Position numbers and translations under genes: made by a program
The notes under the pieces: generated by a model
The model's database searches: none
The model's input: only the letters and a program-made list of their open reading frames with translations
What the model was told of the DNA's origin: nothing
In this document: one piece after another, positions 24,821-34,218 of the stretch
Layout: every line of letters begins with the position of its first letter
How positions within the stretch are numbered: the stretch's first letter is position 1
NCBI GenBank assembly: GCA_009493725.1
Contig: VOGB01000003.1
Location: 310,001 to 374,000 of the forward strand
Length of the DNA: 64,000 bases
Direction of reading: 5' to 3'
Source: Pseudoramibacter fermentans
GTDB lineage: Bacteria; Bacillota; Clostridia; Eubacteriales; Eubacteriaceae

Positions 24821-25605
24821 TACGTGTTTTTGGACGTCGGCCCGTCTGTGCCGTAAATGGCGTTGATTTCGGCGGAATAAACGCCGGGTGACTGATAGAT
24901 CGACAGGGGCGGCTCGACGATGGCGCCGGGGTGGCCCCGCTTGACGGCCTGCAGCAGGATCTGGTTGGCCGGCTTGTCCGGGAAGGGCTGCACCCCGCGG
25001 ACGCGCTTGACCTCGAGCTGGTGAGCCCGCAGCACCGCGCAGAGATCGACGAGGCGCTCGGCCCGGTGCACCATGAACAGCCGCCCCCGGTCCTTGAGCA
25101 GGGCCTGAGCCGCAGCGGCCACGTCCTCCAGCGTGCAGGTGATTTCGTGGCGGGCGAGGGCCAGCGCGCGGTCGGGGTTCACCCCGCCTTTACCCTTGGG
25201 CATGTAGGGTGGATTGGTCACGACCACGTCGTAGGCCCCGCGGACGAGGGCGGTGCCCGGCTCGTTTCGGATATCCCCTTCGTGGATGTGGATCACGCCC
25301 TCGAGGTGATTCATCGCGACGGAGCGCGACGCCATGTCGGCCATCGCCGGTTGGATCTCGACGGCGTCGATGGATTGGGTGTGGGTGCGGCCGTAGAGCA
25401 GCAGCGGCAGCACGCCGGTGCCCGTGCCGATGTCGAGGGTGCGGGTCTTGCGGTGGACCGCCGGCGCGGCGTACCACGCGAGCAGCACCGAATCGATATT
25501 GAAGCGGAAGGCGTCCGGGTCCTGAAGGATGTAAAGGCCGTCCAGGCCCAGGTCCTCGAGACGCTCGCCCGGCTTTTGATAAGGGCGCGCAAAATCAGTC
25601 GTCAT
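24817..25605 (-). CDS. trmN6: tRNA1(Val) (adenine37-N6)-methyltransferase family protein
   Basis: SAM-dependent N6-methyltransferase of the YfiC/YabB family that modifies A37 of tRNA-Val or a related substrate. Visible: LDIGTGTGVLPLLL (motif I, about residues 57-70), VEIQP, EGDI and the catalytic VVTNPPYMPKGKG (about 125-137). Length 262 residues. Start ATG 25605 lies 7 nt after AGGAG; an upstream in-frame ATG at 25632 has no site. Its coding end overlaps the convergent helicase gene by four bases (TTAA gives both stops). The region in front of it holds a cluster of DnaA boxes. Confidence 0.88.
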   Translation of the reverse strand: MTTDFARPYQKPGERLEDLGLDGLYILQDPDAFRFNIDSVLLAWYAAPAVHRKTRTLDIGTGTGVLPLLLYGRTHTQSIDAVEIQPAMADMASRSVAMNHLEGVIHIHEGDIRNEPGTALVRGAYDVVVTNPPYMPKGKGGVNPDRALALARHEITCTLEDVAAAAQALLKDRGRLFMVHRAERLVDLCAVLRAHQLEVKRVRGVQPFPDKPANQILLQAVKRGHPGAIVEPPLSIYQSPGVYSAEINAIYGTDGPTSKNTY

Positions 25606-25683
25606 GTTGGGTCTCCTTCTGTGCATTTGCAAATGTTTAACCTGTTGATAAACTGTGATAGGATTTCGGCAGTTTTCCAGAAG

Positions 25684-25851
25684 TTGTCCACAATTCTGTG
25701 GAAAATTCTGGGGATTGGCCTGTCACCGCCAAAAATTCGGCGGCGGTTTGTTGACAATTTTTCGACAGCCTGTGGAAAATCTGACGGCGGATGGGGACAA
25801 ATAGACAGATTTATCCACAAAAAGCCACAGCCATAAACAGACTTTTCCACA
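25684..25851. other. Cluster of DnaA boxes
   Basis: Five 9-mers within one mismatch of TTATCCACA occur in 168 bp: TTGTCCACA (25684-25692, plus), TTTTCCACA (25697-25705, minus), TTTTCCACA (25771-25779, minus), the perfect TTATCCACA (25811-25819, plus) and TTTTCCACA (25843-25851, plus). Two weaker ones are at 25673 (TTTTCCAGA) and 25792 (complement of TTGTCCCCA). An AT-rich tract follows at about 25865-25890. No dnaA or dnaN is in the window. Confidence 0.8.
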
Positions 25852-26030
25852 GGAAAGTGGCATTCTGGAATTTTTATACATCTTATCATATCAAAAGGCC
25901 GAGAACGCAACTTTTTTCGGCATTTTCCTTTTTAAAATAAGCGCTTTCTGATATAATGCAAATAGCACGGTTTATAAGCTATTTATCGTTTTCTGTCATG
26001 AAATAACCGGAAAAGAAAGTGGGTGGAACC

Positions 26031-28505
26031 ATGGATGATCAAAACAATCGCGACAATGAAATGTCGAAAATCGTAGAAAAGGCTGAGAATCTCAAAACGA
26101 TGCTCGCCAAGCAGAAAAGCGGCGAGGCGGAAGCGCCGGCCGAACCTGAAGAAAAGACGCCAGAAGCGCCGGTCGGCAATCCCGATCTCAAGGCGGCGCA
26201 CATGCCTTTCCAGCACACGCGCACGGTGGCGGAAAAGCGGAGCGCCATCGACGCGCAGTTTGAAAGCGCCATCGCGGACAGCAAAAAGTCCGTCGGTCAG
26301 CTGATCGACGAAGCCGTCGAAGCCAAGGTCCAGGCGGCGCGTCAGACCCTTGCGGACGAAAAGCAGGCTTTTGAAGCGCAGATCCGCGCCGAAGCCGATG
26401 CGAAGGTCGCCGACGCGAAGCGCGCACAGGCTGACGCGGAATCGGCCCTCGAAGACCAGAAGGCCCAGGCGGAAGCGGCTGCCGAAGACTTCAAGGCGCA
26501 GCTCGCCCAGAAGGACAGCGTCATCGCCGACGCTAAACGGGAAAAAGCGGAAATTGCGGCGCAGGTCGAAGCCCAGAAAACGGAAAAGGAAGCGCTGCGC
26601 AGCCAGATCGAAGAAGCCCGCCAGAACGCGGCGGATTACGACGATGAGCTCACACAGCTCAGACGGGCCATCGCCGAACGCGACACCAAAGTGGCCGACA
26701 TCACCGCTGAACGGGACGACGCCCTGAGAGCGGCCGACGGCGCGAAGCAGCAGCTGAGCGATTACCAGAAGCAGGTTGAAGCGGCTCAGGCTGAACCGGC
26801 ATCGGATTCCACCACGGATGCCGGCTTGACAGCTCAGCCGGAAGCCGAAAAGATTGCGACAGAAAACGAAACCGAACCAGCCCCGACGGACGACGACATC
26901 AAGGCTTTCTTTGCGATGGATGGCGGCGAAGCGGCAGACGACAATGACGCGCAGGCCACATCGATTTGGGACGAAGGGGACGAAGACGATCTCTTTGAAT
27001 CGGAAGAAACGGCCGAAGACGACGGCCTGTTCGAATCGGAAGAAGCGGTCGACGACGGCGCCGAAGCAGCCGAAGAAACTGAAGAAGCAGAGGAATTGGC
27101 TGACAGCTTCGTGGTCAGCCACGAAGCCTACCGCACGAATCCGAAGGAAGACGTGGAACTGAGCGAAGACATTCCTTGGGTCTCACCGAACACCGCAGAA
27201 GAAATGAAGAAGCGCCGCAAGGCGAGAGCCGAACTGATGCAGCAGGCCGCGGCCCGCGAAGCCCAGGCGGCAGAAGCGGCCCGCAGCGCGGAATCCAAAG
27301 CCAAGCCGGCTGGCAGCCGTCAGGCTGAAGAAGAACACGACGTCCTCGACGTATTGAGAAACGCAGGCGCCGAACCTGAAGAAGCCCCGCAGGCCGAAAC
27401 GGCGGACGCGGTCCAGGATGTTCAGGCTGAAGACGCGGTCGAAAACCTCGACATCAGCGCGCTGACCGAAGACGAAGCGCAGTTCTTCGAACAGGTCGGT
27501 CGGGAAACGGCGGAAGAAACCGACGAAGCCGAATTGTTCGAAACCGAAGAACCGCTGAACGACGACGAAGGCGGCCTCTTTGAAGACGTCGAAACCTACG
27601 ATCAGACGGAAGATCAGCCGGCTGAAGATCAGAGCGGCAGCATTTTCGACGACGTGACGAATTTGGATGACGGCGATCAAGGCGACGTCTTTGAAAACTC
27701 TAAGGGCTGGAGCGATCTCCAGCAGGAAGCAGCCGAACAACCGGAAGCCCCGGCGGAACAAGCTGACGATTTCGGCAGCCTGTTCGAAGAAGACGCAACT
27801 GATCTCTTTGAAGAAGAAGCACCGGGTGAAGATGCCGAAGCTAAACCGGCAGAAGCAGCGGAAGAAGCCGCCCCAGCAGAACCGGCCTCGGCGGAAGCGC
27901 AGCTCGAAGACTTCGACAGCCTTTTCGCCGACGACAGCGCGGACGATTTGTTTGAAGAAGACGAACCGGTTGAAGACGCCCAATTTGAAGAAGAACCTGC
28001 CGAACCCGCACAAGCGGCCCCGGTAGAACCAGAACCAGAAGCGCCGGCAGAACCTGAAGCCAAACCGGAACTGACCCAAGACGAAATCGAAGAAAAGGCG
28101 CGCATCGCGGCGAAGAACGAGGAAATCGACAAGGACATCGCCAGACTCGGCGACACCCAGGTGCTCGACACCGGCGCCATCAACGATTTCTTCGAAATGG
28201 CCGAAAAGGACGACGACGTGCCGTCATTGTTCGACAACCCGTCGACCGACGACAGCGGTGACGATCTCTTCGAAGAAGAAACGACGGTAGAAGAAGGCGA
28301 CGACGTCACCCAGATTGTCAGCCCGAGCGAAATCGAAGAAAAGCTCGACGCGGACGACGACGGCAGCCCGAAGCCCTATCACGACGATTTTGACGATCTC
28401 TTCGACGAAGGGGATCAGGATCCTTTCGGCGACGACAACGGCAATGAAGACGACAGCCACGCCGACAAGAAGCGCAGACGGGGCCTGTTCCGCCGGAATC
28501 GGTAA
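26031..28505 (+). CDS. Large acidic coiled-coil protein with repeated LF[ED] motifs
   Basis: An 824-residue soluble protein of no family I recognise. Residues about 60-260 form an Ala/Glu/Lys-rich coiled coil. About 270-800 are highly acidic and low in complexity, with roughly a dozen short motifs of the form [DS]LFE[ES] (DDLFESEE, DGLFESEE, AELFETEE, GGLFEDV, GSLFEED, TDLFEEEA, DSLFADD, DDLFEEDE, PSLFDNP, DDLFEEET, DDLFDEG). A second possible coil with basic residues is at about 390-430. The C terminus is basic (KKRRRGLFRRNR). No signal peptide or membrane segment. ATG 26031 follows GGGTGG; an in-frame GTG at 26019 is less likely. A TATAAT at 25952 may be its -10 box. Scaffold or polar-localisation role is only a guess. 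Confidence 0.75.
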   Translation: MDDQNNRDNEMSKIVEKAENLKTMLAKQKSGEAEAPAEPEEKTPEAPVGNPDLKAAHMPFQHTRTVAEKRSAIDAQFESAIADSKKSVGQLIDEAVEAKVQAARQTLADEKQAFEAQIRAEADAKVADAKRAQADAESALEDQKAQAEAAAEDFKAQLAQKDSVIADAKREKAEIAAQVEAQKTEKEALRSQIEEARQNAADYDDELTQLRRAIAERDTKVADITAERDDALRAADGAKQQLSDYQKQVEAAQAEPASDSTTDAGLTAQPEAEKIATENETEPAPTDDDIKAFFAMDGGEAADDNDAQATSIWDEGDEDDLFESEETAEDDGLFESEEAVDDGAEAAEETEEAEELADSFVVSHEAYRTNPKEDVELSEDIPWVSPNTAEEMKKRRKARAELMQQAAAREAQAAEAARSAESKAKPAGSRQAEEEHDVLDVLRNAGAEPEEAPQAETADAVQDVQAEDAVENLDISALTEDEAQFFEQVGRETAEETDEAELFETEEPLNDDEGGLFEDVETYDQTEDQPAEDQSGSIFDDVTNLDDGDQGDVFENSKGWSDLQQEAAEQPEAPAEQADDFGSLFEEDATDLFEEEAPGEDAEAKPAEAAEEAAPAEPASAEAQLEDFDSLFADDSADDLFEEDEPVEDAQFEEEPAEPAQAAPVEPEPEAPAEPEAKPELTQDEIEEKARIAAKNEEIDKDIARLGDTQVLDTGAINDFFEMAEKDDDVPSLFDNPSTDDSGDDLFEEETTVEEGDDVTQIVSPSEIEEKLDADDDGSPKPYHDDFDDLFDEGDQDPFGDDNGNEDDSHADKKRRRGLFRRNR

Positions 28506-28539
28506 AACCCACTTATAAAAAACGCGAAAGCATAAAAAT

Positions 28540-28576
28540 AAGCACTTGTCTGAAAATTTCAGACGAGTGCTTTTTT
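28540..28576. terminator. Bidirectional terminator
   Basis: AGCACTTGTCTGAAA pairs with TTTCAGACGAGTGCT (one mismatch), with a T-run on the right and an A-rich left flank, between two convergent genes. Confidence 0.88.
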
Positions 28577-28597
28577 AATAGATCTAATGGATCGGTT

Positions 28598-29832
<1,235 letters not shown>

Positions 29833-29836
<4 letters not shown>

Positions 29837-30570
29837 CGCACCGCCTCCAATATTTTCGTCGCGTCGGGGATTTTGCGCGCGGCCTTTCCGGCGCGCTCCC
29901 CGGTGATCCGACCGTCCTCGATGGTGATGATGCGCTCGGCTTCCTCAGCCAGGTCGTCGTTGTGGGTGATCAGCACAATGGTTTTGTGCTGGGTTTCGTG
30001 AAGGTCGTGGAAAATATCCATGACCATGCGCCCGGTGTGGGAGTCCAGAGCGCCGGTCGGCTCGTCGGCGAGAATGATCGGCGGGTCGTTGGCCATGGCC
30101 CGGGCGATGGCGACGCGCTGGCATTGGCCCCCGGAGAGCTCGTTGGGCATGTGCGCGGCCCAGGCGCCCATTTGAACGGTCTGAAGCAAGGCGTAGGCGC
30201 GCTGCCGCCGCGCTTTTTGGCCGATTCGGGCGTAGAGCATCGGCAGCTCGACGTTGGACAGCGCCGAAGTTCGGGGAATGAGGTTAAAAGACTGAAAGAC
30301 GAAGCCGATTTTCTGGTTGCGGATTTGCGACAGGCGCTGATCGGGGACTTGCTCGATAGGCAGCCCGTCGAGGACGTAGCGCCCTTCGGTGGGCCGATCC
30401 AGCACGCCGATGATGTTCATCAGTGTCGATTTGCCCGAGCCGGAAGGTCCGACGATGGCCGTAAATTCGCCTTCCTCGATGGTCAGGTTCAAATCGTCGA
30501 GCACAGTCAATTCGTTGGCCGTGCCGATGAAATAGCGCTTTGTGATGTGTGCCAATTGGATGAGTGCCAT
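29833..30570 (-). CDS. ABC transporter ATP-binding protein, MacB/LolD type
   Basis: A 245-residue ATPase. Walker A GPSGSGKST (about 40-48), Q-loop FVFQSFNL, signature LSGGQCQRVAIARA (about 142-155), Walker B IILADEPTGALDS and the switch His in VLITHNDD are all intact. The MacB/LolD-like LNLIPRTSALSNVELPM section places it in the o228 (LolCDE/MacB) group. It sits between adaptor and permease in one operon, with an AGGAGG site before its ATG, and overlaps the permease start. Confidence 0.93.
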
Positions 30571-30579
30571 GGCCCCTCC

Positions 30580-31650
30580 TTATTCCTTGACCTGCTGACC
30601 GTCGTGGAGCGAGGCTGGGTTCAGCGCGACTTTCGCGCCGGCACGCAAGCCGTCGGCCGAAATTTGAATAACGGTGTCGTTTTGCAGTCCCGTTTCGACG
30701 TTGACCGATTCGACCGTGTCCGGCGTGTCTTTGTGGTGTTTAACGACGAAGATTTCGTATCGGCCGCTTTCGTCTTTGGTGACCGCGTCAATGGGAACCG
30801 TAAAGACATTCTGCCGATTTTCGACGGTGATTTCCTGGCTGGTTTTCATTCCGATCTTCAAGCCGTCTGTAGGATGGGAAATGTCGACAGTCGCGTTAAA
30901 AGTGGGGGCAGCGGCGCCGGAGCTGACCGAAGCTGAACCGGAAGAGGTAAGCGCGGTGGTGTCGCTGCTGAGGGCGGCGCCCGTGTCTGCATTGCCCGTT
31001 GCCAAATCTGTGCTTGTCGGCGCGACGCTCGAAATCACGCCGGTGTAGCAGCGGCCGCCTGTGCCGTCAGCAGTAATGGACACGGCCTGGCCGGTGGAGA
31101 CGGCGCTGATGTCGTTCTGGTCGATCTGCATGACGATCTGGAGATTGCCCGTATTTTGAATGGTGAAGAGTTCCCCGGACGTGGGGTTGCCTTTGGCCGC
31201 GCCGACGTGGGTGATCGTGCCGGAAATCGGCGCAGTGACGGCGCGGGTCTGGCCGGTCTGGCTGTCGACGAGGGTGCAGAGTCTTGCCCCTCGGTTGACC
31301 GTATTGTTGAGTCCGACGTCGACGCTTTGAATGATGCTGCCGCTGCTGTCTGCGACGACACTGACGTTTTTGCTCTGGACTTGGCCGTCGGCCGAGACGG
31401 TTTTGGTCAGATCGCCGTAAGTGATTTTGCCCGTGGTGATGGTTTTCAGCTTCGGCTGGCTTTTCTTGTAGAGGGCCGAGGCGGCGATTAAAGCTGCGGC
31501 CGCAATCAAGACGACCGCGAGAATGCGCTTTCGGCGTTTTTTCCGCATTTCGTCCGCCGCCATCGGGTCTGGCGCCAGGGCTTCGCCGTTTTCAAAAACC
31601 GGACCGCTTGCGTCGTCCGGCAGGGATTTTCTTTTAAAGGGATTTTTCAT
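30580..31650 (-). CDS. MacA/HlyD-like efflux adaptor (membrane fusion protein)
   Basis: A 356-residue membrane-anchored adaptor. Residues 1-33 are cytoplasmic and basic, a membrane helix spans about 34-54, and the outside part has a lipoyl/barrel-sandwich hairpin (SADGQVQSKN ... APISGTITHVGAAKGN), no long coiled coil, and beta-barrel domains with a Ser/Ala/Thr-rich insertion near 220-240. First gene of the three-gene pump operon; GGAGG lies before ATG 31650. A strong promoter with a palindromic operator lies in front. It differs from Gram-negative MacA in having no outer-membrane partner to reach. Confidence 0.87.
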   Translation of the reverse strand: MKNPFKRKSLPDDASGPVFENGEALAPDPMAADEMRKKRRKRILAVVLIAAAALIAASALYKKSQPKLKTITTGKITYGDLTKTVSADGQVQSKNVSVVADSSGSIIQSVDVGLNNTVNRGARLCTLVDSQTGQTRAVTAPISGTITHVGAAKGNPTSGELFTIQNTGNLQIVMQIDQNDISAVSTGQAVSITADGTGGRCYTGVISSVAPTSTDLATGNADTGAALSSDTTALTSSGSASVSSGAAAPTFNATVDISHPTDGLKIGMKTSQEITVENRQNVFTVPIDAVTKDESGRYEIFVVKHHKDTPDTVESVNVETGLQNDTVIQISADGLRAGAKVALNPASLHDGQQVKE

Positions 31651-31665
31651 TGCATCCTCCTTCGA

Positions 31666-31707
31666 TTGTATTAGTTAAATAATACAACAGGAAATAATCT
31701 TTGTCAA
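31666..31707 (-). promoter_or_regulatory. Promoter of the MacAB-like operon with palindromic operator
   Basis: On the minus strand TTGACA (31702-31707), exactly 17 bp, TATTAT (31679-31684). Overlapping the -10 box and start site is a perfect inverted repeat, TTGTATTA and TAATACAA with a 6-bp centre (31666-31687), a size and shape typical of a MarR- or TetR-type repressor site. Confidence 0.8.
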
Positions 31708-31743
31708 TTGAATTATACCGTGCAGTGAATTTTGGACGGCGAC

Positions 31744-31770
31744 AAAAAAAGAGCTGCCCTGAGGCAGCTC
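31744..31770 (-). terminator. Terminator of the aldolase gene
   Basis: GAGCTGCC and GGCAGCTC form a perfect 8-bp stem with a 4-nt loop; on the minus strand a run of seven T residues follows. Confidence 0.9.
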
Positions 31771-31802
31771 TGGTTGAATGATTTATCGAATGATGATTAG
31801 TT

Positions 31803-32666
31803 TCACGCTTTGTCGATGGAGCCGAAGACTTCCATTTTTTCCTTAACCTTGGCCTTGATGGCTTCTGTCCCAGGCAGGAGCAGTTTTCTCGGGTCAAAGC
31901 CCTTGCCGACTTTGTCCTTGCCTTCTTCGATGTATTTGCGGGTCGCTTCTGCGAAGACGAGCTGGCATTCGGTGTTGACGTTGATCTTGGAAACGCCGAG
32001 CTTAATCGCGTGCTGCACCATTTCGTCTGGAATGCCGGTGCCGCCGTGAAGTACCATTGGCAGGTCGCCGATTTCCTTCTGGATGTTGGCGAGTACGTCG
32101 AAGTTCAGTCCCGGCCAGTTTTCCGGATAAACGCCGTGGATGTTGCCGATGCCGGCTGCGAGGAAGTCGATGCCGAGATCTGCGATCTGTTTGCATTCCT
32201 TCGGATCTGCGAATTCGCCAGCGCCGATGACGCCGTCTTCTTCGCCGCCGATGGTGCCGACTTCAGCTTCGATGGACAGGCCCAAAACGTGAGCCGCTGC
32301 GACGAGTTCCTTCGTTTTTTCGACGTTTTCTTCGAAAGGCAGGTGAGAGCCGTCGAACATGATTGAGGAGAAACCGGCGTTGATGCAGGCCTTTGCGCCT
32401 TCGTAGGAGCCGTGGTCGAGGTGCAGCGCAACTGGAACGGTGATGTTCAGGGATTCGATCATCGCTTTGACCATAGCCGCGACGGTTTTGAAGCCGGTCA
32501 TGTATTTGCCAGCCCCTTCGGAGACGGCCAGAATAACCGGTGAGTTGTTTTCCTGCGCGGTTTCGAGAATGGCCTTCGTCCATTCGAGGTTGTTAATATT
32601 GAAAGCGCCGACGCCGTAATGTCCGGCTCTCGCCTTAACCAACATATCCTTTGCTGAAACTAACAT
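31803..32666 (-). CDS. fba: Class II fructose-1,6-bisphosphate aldolase
   Basis: Zinc-dependent aldolase of glycolysis and gluconeogenesis, 287 residues, matching the Bacillus/Clostridium class IIB group. Visible are the N-terminal AGHYGVGAFNINN, the zinc-ligand segment VALHLDHGS (about 77-85), SIMFDGSHLPFEENV, AEVGTIGGEEDG and the phosphate-binding VLHGGTGIP and KINVNTE. Start ATG 32666 has GGAGG six nt upstream. A fructose-bisphosphate/tagatose-bisphosphate ambiguity exists in the family, but context and length favour Fba. High-expression codon use; own promoter and terminator. Confidence 0.93.
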   Translation of the reverse strand: MLVSAKDMLVKARAGHYGVGAFNINNLEWTKAILETAQENNSPVILAVSEGAGKYMTGFKTVAAMVKAMIESLNITVPVALHLDHGSYEGAKACINAGFSSIMFDGSHLPFEENVEKTKELVAAAHVLGLSIEAEVGTIGGEEDGVIGAGEFADPKECKQIADLGIDFLAAGIGNIHGVYPENWPGLNFDVLANIQKEIGDLPMVLHGGTGIPDEMVQHAIKLGVSKINVNTECQLVFAEATRKYIEEGKDKVGKGFDPRKLLLPGTEAIKAKVKEKMEVFGSIDKA

Positions 32667-32701
32667 GTGATACCTCCATATCAAGTAAATGTGTTATCCT
32701 T

Positions 32702-32730
32702 ATTATAACGGACAGCGGCGCCAATAACAA
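32702..32730 (-). promoter_or_regulatory. Promoter of the aldolase gene
   Basis: On the minus strand TTGTTA (32725-32730), 17 bp, TATAAT (32702-32707). Confidence 0.75.
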
Positions 32731-32874
32731 TAGAATTGACGCAAAATTATGTAAAAATCAGCGAAAACACTCAAAATTAATCAAATTTTATCAAAAATGA
32801 GAACGACACGCAGGCTGAACAGCAGACTGTGTTATAATGAAAAGACATTGAATTTGACCAATCGGGAGGCTGCG

Positions 32875-34164
32875 ATGAAAAAAGATCCGTACCAGTCCCA
32901 GCGGGGCTGCTTCAAGTCCCAAGCGGTGTTCCCCGGCGCTGAAAAGTGGGCGGCGGCCACGGCGCGATGCGCTCAGCTCTATCAGCGCGATGAGGACATC
33001 CGCACGCCCTTCGGCCGGGATTACACCCGTATTCTGCACTCGTCGGCCTACCGCAGGCTTAAGTACAAGACCCAGGTGTTTTTTCGGCCGCGCAACGATC
33101 ACGTCAGCACCCGGATCGACCACGTGCACTACGTCGCGTCCATCGGCCGGCTCATCGCCGACTTTCTCGGGCTCAACGGCGAGCTCACCGAGGCCATCGC
33201 CATCGGCCACGACCTCGGACACACGCCCTTCGGCCACGACGGCGAGGCGGCCCTCTCGGCTATCGTCCGGCGGGACGGGCTCGCGCCGGCCTTTTGGCAC
33301 GCGGCCAACGGTCTGCGCTTCGTTGACGATTTCGAACTGCTCTCCGGCCCTGACGGCAGGCAGTACAACCTCGATTTGACTTACGCCGTTCGGGACGGGA
33401 TTGTCGGCCACAGCGGTCCGGTGAACGCGCCCCTTTTCCCGAGAGAGGCGGCCATCGATTTGAAGCAGTTCACTCGGCCGGGGCAGTTCAACCCCTTCAC
33501 CTGGGAAGGATGCATCATCAAAATCGCCGACAACATCTCCTATTTGGGGCGGGACATCGACGACGCGGTGCTCCTCGGACTGATGAAGCCGGAGGACCGT
33601 CGGGTCTACGCCGAGGTTGTCGACCGGTACGCCCGCGCGGCCGGCGTCTCGTCCATCGACGTGAACAACGCCAACGTCATTCACCTGATGGTGACGGATT
33701 TGTGTCTGAACTCGACGCCGGAGCGGGGCATGGGCTTTTCCGAGCCGGCGCGGACGGCGATCGGCGAGGTCACGCGGCTCAATCGGGAGCTGATTTACTT
33801 CAACGATCGGCTCAAGGCCTACAAGGATTACGGCCATCAGGTCATCGAGACGATTTACGCGGCCCTCTGCCGTTACGCCGAGGAGCCTGGCCGCCGGGAT
33901 TATTTCAGAGAGCAGTTCCCGTCGCTGACGGTCGGCTTCGAGAAATGGCTCATCGACTACATGGAGGGCTTCCACGACGAAAAGCGGGCGGACACCGTGG
34001 CCTGCCACTGGGTCTATACCTATCAAAAAGGGGAGGCCGGCGCGGCGGAGATGAAACGGGCCGCAGTGGACTACATCTCTGGCATGACCGACCGGTTCAT
34101 CGAGCTGCTCTACCGGGAGCAGGTGGTGTTCAAGAGCCAGCGCACGCCCTACGTGTCGCTGTAA
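32875..34164 (+). CDS. dgt: dGTP triphosphohydrolase-like HD protein
   Basis: Hydrolyses dGTP (or other dNTPs) to the nucleoside and triphosphate; 429 residues. The N-terminal RTPFGRDYTRILHSSAYRRL and KTQVF blocks and the HD metal site AIGHDLGHTPFGHDGE (about residues 108-123) are typical of dGTPases; the long IADNISYLGRDIDDA segment carries the last Asp ligand. ATG 32875 lies 5 nt after GGGAGG; the frame is open upstream to 32797 but lacks a site. A TATAAT at 32833-32838 is the probable -10 box. No partner gene; tyrA follows 54 bp later. Confidence 0.88.
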   Translation: MKKDPYQSQRGCFKSQAVFPGAEKWAAATARCAQLYQRDEDIRTPFGRDYTRILHSSAYRRLKYKTQVFFRPRNDHVSTRIDHVHYVASIGRLIADFLGLNGELTEAIAIGHDLGHTPFGHDGEAALSAIVRRDGLAPAFWHAANGLRFVDDFELLSGPDGRQYNLDLTYAVRDGIVGHSGPVNAPLFPREAAIDLKQFTRPGQFNPFTWEGCIIKIADNISYLGRDIDDAVLLGLMKPEDRRVYAEVVDRYARAAGVSSIDVNNANVIHLMVTDLCLNSTPERGMGFSEPARTAIGEVTRLNRELIYFNDRLKAYKDYGHQVIETIYAALCRYAEEPGRRDYFREQFPSLTVGFEKWLIDYMEGFHDEKRADTVACHWVYTYQKGEAGAAEMKRAAVDYISGMTDRFIELLYREQVVFKSQRTPYVSL

Positions 34165-34218
34165 ATTAATGAATGAAAACAATAGAAATTGAAAGCGTAT
34201 AGAAAATAGAGGTGTACA

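Noticed and set aside
25684..25851. Calling the DnaA-box cluster the chromosomal origin.
   Set aside because: No dnaA, dnaN, rpmH or gyrB is nearby, and most large genes on both sides lie on the plus strand instead of diverging from the site. Retained only as a DnaA-box cluster.
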